From positions 13,702,001-13,766,000 of the forward strand of contig CAVNZM010000003.1 in assembly GCA_963693365.1 (NCBI GenBank): a stretch of 64,000 bases of DNA. Direction: 5' to 3'. Below are positions 1 to 13,203 of the stretch, one piece after another. The first letter of the stretch is position 1, and the number at the start of each line of letters is the position of its first letter. Source of the DNA: Amoebidium appalachense. Its lineage: Eukaryota; Ichthyosporea. The notes under the pieces were generated by a model. The model did no database searches. It worked only from the letters and a program-made list of their open reading frames with translations, and was not told the DNA's origin. The translations under genes and the position numbers were made by a program.

Positions 1-213
1 CCCGCCCGATGGAGAGGCCCAGTGTGGCCTCCTGGGCGGGCGGGAGGGCGGGCGGGCGGGGCGGGGGGGGGGGGGGGGGGGGGGGAGGACAGGGGGGGGG
101 GTAACATAATCGAGACGGGCTCTGGGAGCCTATTTTTAGATACTAATTAAAATTTAACATAACGACCTCGACCCTTGTCGGGGCGGTATGTTATGCGCGG
201 ACGCATACTGTAT
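1..213. repeat. Repeat X, copy 1 (inverted partner at 42074-42265)
   Basis: A GC-rich start with a long poly-G run is followed by a unique-looking segment. The whole stretch recurs in reverse complement at 42074-42265, including the GATGGAGAGGCCCAGTG start and the GCGGACGCATACTGTA end. The word ACGCATACTGTAT also occurs near 43660. The window begins inside this repeat, so its true edge is not seen. Its class is unknown. Confidence 0.8.
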
Positions 214-771
214 GCTTGATATGGAACATACTTACATATTCCTTATTTGTAATGTGTTGGGAGTGTATTAATCATACCTCTGTTTATGTCATCAATATAC
301 TCACGATATATAAGCAACCTATCGGCGATACCGCATTTATATATTGATTATAGTTGGATCATATGTTGGCAATACATTGTTTACATGTTTCTTGGTATTT
401 AAATCTTTGTATTTCTATTAATTACATATTGGCAATGCATTAATAATGCGTTCATAGTGCAACTACAATGCGAAAATACAGTATTATCCATATCATTATC
501 TGTATTTTTGATATTATTTGGTTGTTATTGTAATATCGCCCGGGTATAATTGATATTGGCAATACGTCTATAATGCTAGCGCAATAGTAATGCAATGGTA
601 ATGTAATGGCACTCTAATGTATTGGCGATATTGATGTAACATATACTGGATAACTTGAATATATTCATATCAGCGGGATATCGACAATAGAGGGTATTGG
701 TACTGTATTACCATTGACAATACCAAAGCAATATTATTGCAATATGGCGTTCCTATTGGCGGCAAGGGGTT
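214..771. other. AT-rich gene-free stretch
   Basis: No open frame of note. The word TTGGCAATAC or close variants recurs several times (about 366, 430, 555 and 820), with runs of ATATTG and AATGC that suggest a decayed repeat. Nothing else recognised. Confidence 0.5.
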
Positions 772-1107
772 CTATTGCCAATATCGCCAATGGCTCCAAT
801 AGCAAAAAATACGTTGGCAATACTTCCGGGAAGTTTGCTGATGGTGTAGCCGGAAGAGCGGGTGGTCCGGGGCACAAGCGGACAGGCGGGTGATGTGCTC
901 GTGAAATTTAAGGGCTAATTCGTGTACGCGTTGTGATGGTGGTGTGAGTGCGTAGAGAGAATCAAAAAGGCGTCTAGGGATAGGTGTGGAAAGACCAGTG
1001 AGAAACGTACAACAAGTTGTGTAGTGGAAATCATCTAATGATTTGAGGACATTAGTAACAGTATCAGGGGGTGCCATAGCTAGTAAAGGAAATTGAACTT
1101 TCCGCAT
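772..1107 (-). pseudogene. LINE family B ORF2 fragment (post-RT region)
   Basis: The minus-strand frame resembles the segment just after the RT domain of the intact LINE at 58331-63243: a PLLA motif, then an ALKF(H/N)(E/K)HI(T/S)RL motif followed by HPLF. Nucleotides 841-953 are nearly identical to 45735-45830, another family B copy. It is cut off on both sides and has no start codon of its own. It is a dead retrotransposon remnant. Confidence 0.75.
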
Positions 1108-1406
1108 GATTGGTACTGCGCCATGTTTATCTGCGCGTGTGCGTTAGCGAGCGTACTGTAGTAGTCATCCGTAATATCAAACCACGGTTTCCACATGTTT
1201 GCGCCGAGTTTCGGCGCCCACCGGAAAATGTTCTGGTCGTCCTCCATCGTGAAAGATAACTTGCTCATATCCTCCCCCGTTTCGTTGACGTGGTTTATGA
1301 AGGGGTTATACACACGCGGAGGGTTTCTAGGTCCGTTGTCAACATTATCTATATATATAATGCGTTGTTTGCCGGACCTCAAATCCGGAATTTGGAGGGG
1401 ACCTGG
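1108..1406 (-). pseudogene. Coding-like fragment of unknown origin
   Basis: A minus-strand frame of about 100 codons without stops has a natural-looking composition, rich in D, N and W, including WKPWFDITDDYY. It sits between two LINE family B pieces. It does not match the RT or endonuclease motifs of the LINEs in this window. It could be part of a LINE ORF1 or a piece of an unrelated gene. Confidence 0.35.
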
Positions 1407-1452
1407 GGGTTTACACACTTTTTTATTGCGTGGACACTGCCGGAGGCCCAGG
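1407..1452 (-). mobile_element. LINE family B 3'-end stub
   Basis: The plus-strand sequence GGGTTTACACAC followed by TTTTATTGCGTGGACACTGC is the family B 3' terminus, also seen at 39621 and 44944. Only about 45 bp are present, an extreme 5' truncation typical of target-primed reverse transcription. Confidence 0.75.
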
Positions 1453-1462
1453 AGGGGACCTA

Positions 1463-2018
1463 AGGCCATTTTGTGAGGCATCAAAAACCATCGAAACGTT
1501 GCTTAGTTGTTTTTATGACATCAAAATCGCTAAATATTCTTGAGATACTAATGAAAAAGCCTAAAATAACTATATATTTGATAATGAGAAAATTGAAATA
1601 TAGTGCCCTAAAGTTGGGCCCGCGAGGATGTACGTACTCGGGGCTTTGAAATAAAAAGAAAAAAACCAGCGGTTTCGGAGTCTACTGTGAACACGCTGGG
1701 CTGAATGACGGCAGAGATCAGGTGATTCCCGTATCAAAACGGTTTTTGTTTCTAACCCAGATGGAACGCACTTTTTTTAGAGAAATTCGGCGACTTTTTT
1801 TTTACGAAGTACTATATCATTGGTACAACGACATTTTGAAAAATTTAATGTAATAGAACTACCAATCCAATCACAAAAACCTCAAAGGTCTGCTAACACC
1901 GGTTTAGGGGGACACGGGGATGAGGACGGACCTGGACGGCAAATTCTATATCCACACCCACACACACACACACACAGTACACACACACACACGCACACAC
2001 ACACACACCCGCCGTGGC

Positions 2019-2049
<31 letters not shown>

Positions 2050-2587
2050 TGTACATTTTAATGTTTTAATAGCTATAGGCAGACAGTTGTTGAAAAAAAA
2101 TAGAGTAAAAAACACAACTAAATCAACTCAGTAATGTGAATATGACATTTAGGGCGAGTGTACTAGAAGGGTTTGTGGCTGATCATGATTATTTTTTTAC
2201 ACTAGAGCTAGGGTGATTCAAGCTGGGCGGTGGTCATTGGTATTTTTTTTTTATTTGTTTTTTTTCCACATGTACACACAAAGTAATAATCGAATAGAAT
2301 ACAAAAACAACTAAGAAGACAAAAACGCATACAACCTTCACTTGGCCCACACACACACATTCACACACACACAAACATGCACACACACACACGCACACAT
2401 AGACGTTGAACACAATGAAAGGAAATATATCTAGAAAACACGGGTGCCATGATTTTAGTCACTGAGTATGAAAACATAAAATAAAAATTTTTGGGGGGCA
2501 GGGAATGGGAGGAGGGGGGGGGGGGGGGGGGGGGGGATGCTTTGAAGTAAACTGAGAATAGTATAATTGCAGTACTGACTTGTGAGC
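1463..2587. repeat. Repeat R, copy 1 (empty site of the full LINE)
   Basis: The first part (1463-1800) matches 57986-58330. From about 1805 the sequence continues directly into what is 63244-64000 in the second copy. The 4.9-kb LINE at 58331-63243 is missing here, so this copy shows the uninterrupted order. It contains (CA)n tracts near 1965-2045 and 2350-2400 and a poly-G tract near 2515. No coding content recognised. Confidence 0.85.
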
Positions 2588-2947
2588 ATGGTATATTGAC
2601 AGACACCGTAGAATGATGATTTTATGTTCGGGAACATTTCGGGGGGGTTGCCAATTCCAGACTTCACTGAAATATGTTGCCCACCTGGCACTCATGATCA
2701 GTGCACGTGGAAAGTTAGTTGCGCATGCCTGCCCATGCATATCATAAAGGGGGTTACTAAACAGTTCTGTAAAATAAGTAAAACAACAAGATAATAATAA
2801 TATTATAAAAATTTTGCAAGCAATTTAGAACATATTGCACTTGGTGGTTTTCAGCTACATGTTTTTGGAGGACCACAAGTAAACTTGGTACTTAGGCGCC
2901 GGCAATGGCAATCTCTCCCTAGACTGATAACACAGTGTAGCAAGAAA

Positions 2948-2982
<35 letters not shown>

Positions 2983-3215
2983 ATGAAAGGGAAAAGGGTC
3001 ATAACATTTGGCAGATCCGGCAACTGCAGGATTGGGGGGGGGGGGGGGGGAAGCGTGAGGCGGGGGGGCCAGGGGGGGTGGGGGGGGGGGGGAAGCGTGA
3101 GGCGGGGGGGCCAGGGAGGGGGGGAGGGGGGGAGGGAGGTAACAACCACACAACCCAACATCAATAACTGTCTCGTTATGTTTTGGCGCCGGCGACAGCC
3201 GGCGCACAAACCTAC
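2588..3215. other. Gene-free stretch with poly-G/GA tracts downstream of the GH27 exon
   Basis: Three poly-G runs (about 2948-2979, 3034-3051 and 3062-3138) become poly-C on the minus sense strand and look like intron sequence. A short minus-strand frame ending at 2862 follows a possible acceptor near 2925, but it shows no GH27 motif. I see no further exon of the alpha-galactosidase. Confidence 0.5.
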
Positions 3216-3827
3216 ATACTTGTAGTAGAAAATATCTCTCCCAGACTCGGCAATAGCTTTCGCCATTCTCTCCGTCGCGTTTTGGAGACACCTGTCACGA
3301 ATGCCGCAGTAATCCAAACACACATCGTGCTTGATGAAATCAATCCCCCATTTTGCCCACGTTTTCACGTCGACGTCTTCGTAGTTTCTGGACCCCTCAT
3401 ACCCTCCACACGTCCTCTCACCAACGCCCGTGCATATTCCAATTTTCATTCCTTTGGAGTGGACGTAGTCCGCCACCGCCTTGATTCCATAAGGAAACTT
3501 ATCCGGGTCCGCCTGAATTTCCTTTGTTTCTGGGTCACGCGCCCCGCTCGGATCATGGCACGCACCCGCCAGCCCCCAGGGATCAGACCCGTGTTTCTTG
3601 CATGCCGACCACCCATCATCAATGAGAATATACGTGTACCCTTTATCCTTGTATCCTTTTTCAACCATAAAATCCGCCGTTGAGCGAACGAGCTCGTCCG
3701 TGCATCCGAAACCAAACGTGTTCCATGAACTCCACCCCCTAACGGGAGGATACTTTGTGTCGGAACCAAAGGTGGTGCCGAGTGACGCGGCGGCGGACAC
3801 CGCGGCCAAAATCGGTCTGTAGAGCAT
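3216..3827 (-). CDS. Alpha-galactosidase, GH27 family, 5' exon only (partial)
   Basis: The 204 codons match the N-terminal half of GH27 alpha-galactosidases, which release terminal alpha-linked galactose and are usually secreted or lysosomal. Visible landmarks are a hydrophobic signal peptide (residues about 3-21), the GWSSWNTFGFGC start of the barrel, the IDDGW motif, a PDKFPYGIKAVADYVHSKGM helix region, and FIKHDVC, which carries the family's nucleophile aspartate. The exon ends at a GTAGGT donor after codon TAT. The acid/base aspartate and the C-terminal beta domain should follow on minus-strand exons below 3216, but that region is simple sequence and old repeats, so the gene looks truncated or its remaining exons are unrecognised. 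An in-frame ATG at 3914 would add 29 residues. The start at 3827 was chosen because it places the signal peptide at the N terminus. Confidence 0.85.
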
Positions 3828-3967
3828 GTTTTTAGTGTGTTTATGTGTGTGTACTTCAGAGGAAGAGCCCGCGGTGCGGTTGTGGTGTCCTAACGCTTTC
3901 AGAATGATTCGCATAAAAACTAAGGTAAGAAGCTTTGACTTCGTTGGGCCAATCAGAACACCGTCAA

Positions 3968-3975
3968 TTTTTATA
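3968..3975 (-). promoter_or_regulatory. Probable TATA box of the GH27 gene
   Basis: The minus strand reads TATAAAAA about 55 bp before the in-frame ATG at 3914 and 140 bp before the ATG at 3827, a plausible core promoter position. Confidence 0.4.
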
Positions 3976-4218
3976 CTGAAACATTTGGTAGATTTTGGCT
4001 TTCGCCCAGGACGCTTTATTATTCAATTACTCTAACCAATTTATATTGCTTTCTTCACACAAACTGATTTTTCAACCATAAAACTAGTTTTTAGGTAAGT
4101 TAAAACACGGGTGGGAGGTACACGTGGGTAACAAGGGGATCATAGCCGGGGCTCGTACTTTGAACATTCCTAAGTGGTTTAGGGAGACGTTTGCGAAACC
4201 CGGGCAGTAGCCATCATC

Positions 4219-4482
4219 ATGATGAGACTCGCATTTATTATGTTGTTTATGTTGACTACAAAATGTGTCTGCTCATGCCTAAAGTCTGGAAAGAAATCCG
4301 CCAATAAATTACTGGCTAAGCGTAAATTTGTTTTGAAAAGGCCCTGCTCATATGACAGCACTAGCAGTAACAGGCTTATATTTGGCATACGGTGGCGTGC
4401 AATGACAATGACGATAAATGGCGACTCTGACATTGTACGGGTGGTTCGAGTGGTCAGCCTCTGGCCTGGCGCTTTGATCTGA
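4219..4482 (+). CDS. Hypothetical small secreted protein
   Basis: An 87-residue open frame starts with two methionines and a hydrophobic stretch that looks like a signal peptide (MMRLAFIMLFML), followed by a Lys-rich segment. No family recognised. The absence of low-complexity codons distinguishes it from most open frames nearby, but its length is within chance range and the region could equally be an intergenic stretch. Confidence 0.25.
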   Translation: MMRLAFIMLFMLTTKCVCSCLKSGKKSANKLLAKRKFVLKRPCSYDSTSSNRLIFGIRWRAMTMTINGDSDIVRVVRVVSLWPGALI

Positions 4483-4575
4483 GCTACCGGCGGCCAGAGT
4501 TACATAGTCAGCCTGGTATTTTGTGTTCGTGTGTAACTTGATTGCCCGGAGAGTGGGACGGTGATGTGAGACCAA

Positions 4576-5063
4576 TAAAATGTGTGTGGGGGAGGTGGAG
4601 CGGTGAAGGGACGGGAGGTTTGGAGGAGGGGAGGGGGGCGGGGGCGGGGGCAGGGGGAGGGGGGGGGGGGGGAAGAGGGGAAGAGATGGAGGGGGGGAAG
4701 GGGGGGGGGGGGTAAAGAGAGGATCGAATGGAACCTATTTTAAGCCAATCACTGAGTCGTAGGTGCCTATTTGGCTGAGCACATATATATCGATTGCTCA
4801 CTGCCTCCAGTACTGAGCAAAATTTCTCAGACATGTTTTGGGTAAGATTGTAAACATATTTCTCATGTGATTTGTGAAACAAAGTCACTCCTCCTTTGAA
4901 CATGAAGTGATGGGGGAAAAAAAGAAGAAAAAAAAAAGTATATAACTTAACGGATTAAAAGCCAAATCTCGACTGATTGAACCAGCTGCAGCCTCCATAA
5001 TGATTGTATATACTTTCCCGCACCCACAAAAGACACCCACGTGGTACAAAAAAACCCCGCTAA
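4576..5063. other. G-rich gene-free stretch
   Basis: Poly-G and GGGGA runs fill 4610-4715. The rest is unique AT-richer sequence with no recognised gene. The G-rich strand bias continues to about 8120 and suggests minus-strand transcription of this region (C-rich sense introns). Confidence 0.4.
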
Positions 5064-5445
5064 CTAGGCATAGCTAGGGGGAGGAGGAGGATCAATCAGG
5101 GGGCTGTGAGGGATTCCAGGAGGCATGGGCTCTGGGCTGGTTGGGGAGTCCAAGGGGGGCTCGAGGGGTCTGGGGGGAATCTCGGGGCCGGGAGTTCCAG
5201 GGATACGGGAGGGGGGCTCTCTCACAGGCGGCAAAATTTCAGGACCAGGGGGGTTCCGGGAGGGGGGTCAATTTCTGGGGCGGGCTCGTCCGGGTTGGGT
5301 GGAAGATGAGGAATTCCAGGGGGCAGGGGGTCTTCCAGGGGGGGACGGTGAGGGGTTGGGGGGTTGGGTGTGTAGGGAGGGGGCAGAAGGTCGGGCGCGG
5401 ACGGGTCAGGGGTGCGCTTGGGAGGAGGGTTCAACGGAAATTCCG
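5064..5445 (-). pseudogene. Possible proline-rich 3' exon (minus), with a frameshift
   Basis: On the minus strand the region encodes imperfect proline-rich units such as PPGIPH, PGPEI and DPPPPPSYA before a stop at 5064-5066. The reading continues in two overlapping frames that switch between about 5240 and 5290. This is either a frameshift mutation or an indel in a G run. Similar unit phrasing on both sides of the switch argues that it was once one frame. It may be the last exon of a gene starting at 6958. Function unknown. Confidence 0.35.
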
Positions 5446-5484
5446 GCCCAGGTATGACAGTGGCTGTGGTAGTGGTGTGTGTGT

Positions 5485-5553
<69 letters not shown>
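5485..5553. repeat. Poly-G run of 69 bases
   Basis: An uninterrupted G homopolymer after GTGTGTGTG, the longest pure poly-G in the window. True length is uncertain in any assembly. Confidence 0.9.
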
Positions 5554-5554
<1 letters not shown>

Positions 5555-6225
5555 GGGAGTTAGTGTGTATAAGCAATTACGAAATGATTTGTGAAGCGAA
5601 ATACCGCACCTCATCGATCCCTCCCCCCTCCCCCCCCCATTGTAACTGGCTAAGCCTCCGTCCTCCCCCCCCCCCCCCCCCCTCTCCTCCCCCCCCTTTC
5701 CCCCCTCTCCGGCTCCCCTGCACCAGAGGGGGGGGGGGGGGAAGGAGGGAGGGAGCGGGGACAAAACACACATGATACACACACACACACCCTCCCCGGC
5801 CCCTCATTCATCTTCCCCCACTCCTCCAACAATACACACACACACACACACATCACCACTCCGGCTTACATGTACAATCATTATTACCATGGTATAAATC
5901 CCTGAACAACACTTTCAGTACCTGGAGGCCCCCCCTCCCCCCATCCCCCCCCAAACAGAGTAATAATAATCATTAAAGATCCTCTCTCGGAGCCCCAAAA
6001 ACCCGGGCCCCTCTTGCACCTAATAAATTTCATAGCCATTATACGCTTAGAATATTCGCGTGAATGTGAAACGAGGAAACCTCAAACTCTAACAGGGGAA
6101 CAGAGGATACAGTCGGAAACGGGTTGTGCACGAGCGCAAAGGGGCCTAAGTTTAGGGGGGGAAAGGGGGGGGGGGGGGGGGGGGAGGAAGGGGGGGGGGG
6201 GGGGGAGAGGGGGTGTGGGTGGGGG

Positions 6226-6264
<39 letters not shown>

Positions 6265-6851
6265 GGGACGGAGGGATGAGAGTCCCAGGGGCAGGAGAGG
6301 TATGCGTGCCAGGAAGAAACGGGTTTTCGTTTCAAACTGCTTGTCACATTTCGAGTGCCCAAAGAAGAAGGATGGTGTGTGTAAGTGTGCGAGGGGGAGG
6401 GGGGAGGGGAGGGGGGAGGGGGGAGGGGGGGGGGGGAGGGGGGTTCATGCACCAGTGACCACCTTGGATAAACAAAAACAAGCACGAGAAAGAAGACACC
6501 AGGAGACTCGGGTGGCAGAGTAAATTCTAGGGTTAAGAAACTTGCGATGCGATGGTCTTCGTTTATGTGGGATTGAGGAGGGAGGAAGGAGGGGAAGCCT
6601 GAAAAGAGGGCGTGTGGGCGGGGGATGGTTTTCGTTTTGGGGGAAAAAAGGGTTGAGGAGGGAGGGGAAGCCTGAAAGGGGGGGGGGAGAGAGAGAGGAG
6701 GGAGGGAGGGAGGGGTACGGGATGTGTTTGCGAGGCCCTGAAGGGAGGAGGGGGGGGAGAGGAAGAGGGGGAGGAAGGGGGGGGGGGGGGGGGGGGGGGC
6801 AATAGGGGGAAGGGGGGAGGGGGGCGGGGCGGGGGGGGGCGCGGGGGGTAC

Positions 6852-6958
6852 CTACTAAAAGTACGGGTGATGGAAGAGCGGAGTGCTGAGCTCAACGCAA
6901 GTGAGCTTTGGGTAGACCCACAAAACGGGAAAATTCCAGTTGCAGAGAGAAGTTTCAT
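6852..6958 (-). CDS. Possible first exon with organelle-targeting-like peptide
   Basis: A minus-strand ATG at 6958 opens 35 codons with no acidic residue, rich in Ser, Leu, Ala, Thr and Arg (ends SSITRTFSR). It closes at AG|GTACCC, a good donor, followed by a poly-C/CT intron. The composition is that of a mitochondrial or plastid presequence. Downstream exons on the minus strand are not certain; candidates lie near 6250-6345, 6039-6150 and the proline-rich stretch ending at 5064. No product can be named. Confidence 0.35.
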
Positions 6959-7423
6959 TTTCAGGGGTGTCCAACGAAATATGGCGGTTTTGTCGAGCAG
7001 AAGCAGGCAAATTCTGCGGTGTCACACACGTTAGTATTTATGTGCATTTACCATATTTTTGCGACGGTTTTTTATTAGACAAGATTGTCGCAGTTTTAAC
7101 TGAGTAGGTGTTAAACCGGAAATCCTTCACTAACGGAAACTGACACACTATGAATTAAGGCAAGGCCGAGCCGCTTGCTAGAGAGTGAAAAAGGAAAGCC
7201 AGAAAACGACGGGAAAAAGTGGTCACTTTCGAAATTTGTCATCAAAAAAAGTTGAAACACCAGAATCGCCATTAGAACAGTGTCACAGCAAGAAGCATTT
7301 TGAATTTTGGTGGTGATCGTGTGTGTTTAGGGGAGAGGAGGGGGGGAAGGGGGAGGGGGGGGGGGGGGGGGGAGGGAGCTCGGAGGGGGGGGGGGGGGGG
7401 GTTGGGTGTGTGAGTTTTTGTGC

Positions 7424-9245
<1,822 letters not shown>

Positions 9246-9252
9246 TATAAAA
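9246..9252 (+). promoter_or_regulatory. TATA box of the four-helix membrane protein gene
   Basis: TATAAAA within GGGTATAAAAGGAACG lies about 240 bp before the start codon at 9493, giving a 5' leader of about 210 bases. Confidence 0.6.
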
Positions 9253-9492
9253 GGAACGCAGTCACAAAAGCTTCCACCAGACGTGTCACAATTGACATTT
9301 ATCTAGTAGGGTGTTGGACGTAGTAAAAGCTAAAAAAGCTAAACTTACACCGTTTTTGTTAAAAAGCACCGACGTTGCCGAAAAGACATAAAGTTTACCT
9401 TCAAAGCCTTCCATACTTATCAATCTGCTTGACTTCTTGAAGTTTTCTTTCTCTGTGTGTCGTACACACATGCACACACACACAACGCCAAG

Positions 9493-9773
9493 ATGGTGTC
9501 CCTCGGTGTCCAAAACAGCGTCTACGGTGTCCTCTCCGCGCTTCTCTTCCTCGTGTGGATCGTGCAACTTGCCGGGATTTCCTCCCTCCAGCAGCAATGT
9601 AACTCGGGCAATTCTCAGTTCAACTCTCTGCTTGGCGGGGGGTTGGGTGCTGGGGGTGCCGGTACGTTGGGGGCGACCTTCTACACGACATGTGGCGAAC
9701 TCCTGCGGTGGGACTGGTGGATCACCTTCCTGCAGTTCATCACCGTCATGTGCGTAATCTTTTACAAACCCCC

Positions 9774-9804
<31 letters not shown>

Positions 9805-10923
9805 AAAAAAAAAAAAAGGGAGAAAAAAAAAAAAAAAAGAATATATAAGAAAAAGAAAAAAGAAAGAAAAGGCCTACTCTGGGGAAACGAATGAGTAGAA
9901 TTAGGAAGAATAAACTCCGGGAAACCCTTTAAAGGAAAGGAATTGGGAAAGAAAAGTCCATTGGAAAAGAAAGATGAGTAAGAGAGAGCATGAGAGAGAA
10001 AAAAAGGAATGAGGAAAGAAAAGTCCCTTGGAAAAGAAAGATGAGTAAGAGAGAGCATGAGAGAAAAAACACAAAGGACACCCGCTTTTTTCCGTCCCCC
10101 GTCCCCTCCCCTGGCAAATAAAAAAAAGAAGGAAAAATTGAGGAAGAGTAGGGGAGGGGGTAGGGGGAGGGAAGGGGAAAGGGGGGGAGGGGGGGGGGAG
10201 GGGGGAAGAGAGGGGGAAGGGGGGGGGGGGGGGGGGAGAGAGAGAGAGACGGAGAGAGGAAGAGTTCGGGAGGAATTTTGATTCCTTTAATATCTTAAAA
10301 GCTACCTCCCTATCGAGGTGACTACTATTAGTATTGTCGTCGTATGGCATATACTAACTCAACCCTTACCCTCACTATATGGTGCAGGCTTGTTCTTGGT
10401 GCAGCCGGAGGCAAGAAGGCACATGCAGCCCGTTCAGCCCTGACCGGCATGCTTGCCCTGTCGACTGCCTGGACTATGTGGCAGGCCAACCAGTGGTACC
10501 AGGCCACAAAACTCACGTACGTGTCTATACCCCTCCCCCCCCCCCCCCTCTCCCCCCATCCCCCCTCCCAATCGCACTGTGAATCCCTCCAGCCCATTCC
10601 CCTTAATATTAATCCCTTGCCCCTTCTTCAGGTACTGAGTCTTTTTATCTTCAGACTACTACTACTTCCCCCACCCCCCCCTACCCTAAACAATCTTCCG
10701 GAGGGTTGATGTACCACCAGGTATCGATTTAAAATTCGGCTAATGCCGTTCTAGAGTCCTTTCCTCCCTCCCGTTTGTTTGTCCAAAGCCACCACCCCCT
10801 CCCTTATATATTAAACAAGTTGTCCTCCCCTCCCCTCCCCCCCCCCCCCCCCCCACACACATTCGCACATCCAACACCACGTACATCTCCCCCCCCTCCG
10901 CCTCCCCCCCCCCCCTTACCCCC

Positions 10924-10954
<31 letters not shown>

Positions 10955-11167
10955 AAACCCACAAAGAAAATAAAGGAAAGAAACCTTGAGAGAGAAACGT
11001 ACACATGCACACACCCACACCCTCTAACATGCACGCACCCACACAGGTCCGGGCTCGTCTTTACACGTGCACAGGTGGCGTCTGCCGGCTACATCATGAC
11101 GTCAATCGTCGGCATTCTGCTGCTGCTCACCCTGGGCCTGCACATGGACGATAAGGCTGCCGTCTGA
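9493..11167 (+). CDS. Four-helix membrane protein, three exons, unknown family
   Basis: Exons 9493-9749, 10388-10516 and 11047-11167 join in phase (2, 2, 0) into 168 codons. Donors are GTGCGT and GTACGT; acceptors are GTGCAG and CACACAG. Four hydrophobic segments are visible: residues about 9-30, 74-91, 99-116 and 143-160. The first loop is Gly-rich (LLGGGLGAGGAGTLG) and has two cysteines (QQQC and TTC) that could pair. The layout of four helices with short ends recalls MARVEL or tetraspan proteins, but I cannot see a diagnostic motif, so no function is given. Intron 1 contains poly-C, poly-A, GA-rich and poly-G blocks; intron 2 is almost entirely C and CA. Choosing the alternative donor at 9754 or 10521 breaks the hydrophobic frame. 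Confidence 0.75.
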
Positions 11168-11174
11168 TTGGATC

Positions 11175-11180
11175 AATAAA
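11175..11180 (+). terminator. Poly(A) signal
   Basis: AATAAA lies 7 bp after the stop codon of the 9493-11167 gene and is followed by T/G-rich DNA, as in a cleavage/polyadenylation region. Confidence 0.65.
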
Positions 11181-11647
11181 ATTTTATTTATTCTTTTGTT
11201 GTGTTGTGATTGGATGCGGCTTGTGTGTATGACTGCAAAAGGCAGGAGCTTCAGTTGAATTATGTTTTGTTTTATTTTTTTTGTGCTGGCTGTGATGAGT
11301 TTGACGTGCGAATACTTGCTGTTCTGTTTTTTTAACGATATTACACTTTGTGTATGTACTTAAAAGGCGGCAGTATTGTCGGTTTTTAAAAGTTGGTCTT
11401 ATTTTTAGGCTGCCGTGGTTTCAATGAGTCGGTGTGTGGCGAATATATGTGCACTTACTGGCGAAAGACAAAAAGAGAACGAGAAAAATAAAAAGAAGAT
11501 ATATGCCAGAGGTTTCTAATAATCCGGAACTTGCGGTGAAGCTTCATGGCATCAAAATGTACGCAGTTGCCGAGCAACCCCCCCCCCCCCCCCCCCAAAA
11601 AAAAAAAAAAAAAAAAAAAGAAAAACACACACACACACAAGGTGATG

Positions 11648-11679
<32 letters not shown>

Positions 11680-11702
11680 ACCCACACACACACACACCAT
11701 CA

Positions 11703-11733
<31 letters not shown>

Positions 11734-12368
11734 AAAAAAAAAAAAAAAGAAAACAACAACAAACAAACATACAAAAGATAAAATAACCTCACAAGGCTTT
11801 ATAGCCATATCAAATGCGCTCAAACCGGCGAGGCAAACCAATTTGCCTTTTGAACTTAAGTTATGGGAAACTTGATTCAATAGTTGAATTCTGTACCCCG
11901 CGGCGGAGACGACGGATTAGTATATCGTAAAATCTGTCCCCCCCCCCCCCCCCCCCCCCCCCCACCCTCCCCCCACCCACCCCCCCTCCCCCCCACCCCC
12001 CCCCCCCCCCCCCCCCCCCCCACCCACCCACCCACCCAACCCCCCCACCCACCCACCCACCCACGCACACACACACACACACACCATAAGCAAGCAACAT
12101 TTATAATTTTGGCGCATTTTTTTTTTTTTTTAAGGGGCTGTGGGTTTGCCCTGCAAATTTTTAGCACTCACAGGAAGTATTGTGATTAAAAAAAAGTCCA
12201 TTAATCATAGCCCTTCACTTGTTATTAGTAAAGCAGCTCTGAGATGATGACGAATTCGGTTTTGTTTCGTGGAAGCGGGTGCACACGATGTACCCCGGGA
12301 GGGGGGGGGAGGGGGGGATGGGGGGGGGGGGGGGGGTTTGCTGTGTTGCTAGTTTTTTTTTTTTTTTT

Positions 12369-12399
<31 letters not shown>

Positions 12400-13045
12400 G
12401 GGGGGAGGGGGGGATGGGGGGGAGGGGGGAGGGGAATCCCGGTGGGGGAAGAATCTGCCGCGGCTGGGTAGGTTCGAGGACAAGTGTGTGAGGGGACCTA
12501 AAGCTGAGTTATTCTTAATGACCAAGGGTCTCCTCATGCGGTATGTCTCCCTTGGGAATTCCTACATGATACCTCCCCCTCCCCCCTCCCCCCCCCCCCC
12601 CTCCCCCCTCCCCCCCCTTCTCCTGGACCCAGGTTAGGGAGGGAGGGGGTGGGGGAGGGATCCGGGGGGGGGGGGGGAGGGGGGAGGGGGGAGGGGGAGC
12701 AAAGATAAAAAAAAGGTGGGGGAGGGGGTGGGGGTGGGGGGTGGGGGTGGGGGGGGGGGGGGGGGGGGGGGAGGGGGGGGGGGGGGAAGTTACGTAAGGG
12801 GAAAAAACAACAACAACAAAAAAAGAAAAAAAGAAAAGGACGAACCGGGCCATTCGCCATCCCTTCCGCCCCAGGTTTGTGCCAACCCACTAGGGCACGT
12901 ACCAGATTATCCGGTAAACTTCAGTTCCACATGTGTTTACTCCCTTAATTAACAGGTTGACAGAGTTTTCAAGAAAGGACAAAGATTATCTTTACTGCAC
13001 GGGATATCGCCTTCTCGTGGCTCTCATGAATCTAAAAAAACTTAA
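11181..13045. repeat. Gene-free simple-sequence region with C(n)A(n) and T(n)G(n) blocks
   Basis: Holds C(n)A(n) blocks at about 11578-11620 and 11702-11748, poly-C/CCCA tracts at 11938-12075 and a T(n)G(n) block at 12353-12404. G-rich runs lie at 12300-12340 and 12664-12787. Short frames here are translations of these repeats. No gene supported. Confidence 0.6.
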
Positions 13046-13199
13046 AGGGGGTTTCTTGAAAATTTTAGGAATTCGGGTCGGGTCAGACGCGAATAAGATA
13101 TATGCAATACGATTGGCTTGTTGAGCATCCTGTACAGCATTTGGCCCTGCCCAAGGACCAAAAAGCGGTGGCAATAAATCGGGCCAAAAGAAACCCCCT
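13046..13199. mobile_element. TTAA mini-element, family 1 (154 bp)
   Basis: Begins AGGGGGTTTCTT and ends AAGAAACCCCCT, a perfect 12-bp inverted repeat, with TTAA directly outside both ends (13042-13045 and 13200-13203). It has no coding capacity. The TTAA duplication is the hallmark of piggyBac-type transposition; a MITE of that superfamily is inferred. The same end recurs at 32810. Confidence 0.75.
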
Positions 13200-13203
13200 T
13201 TAA

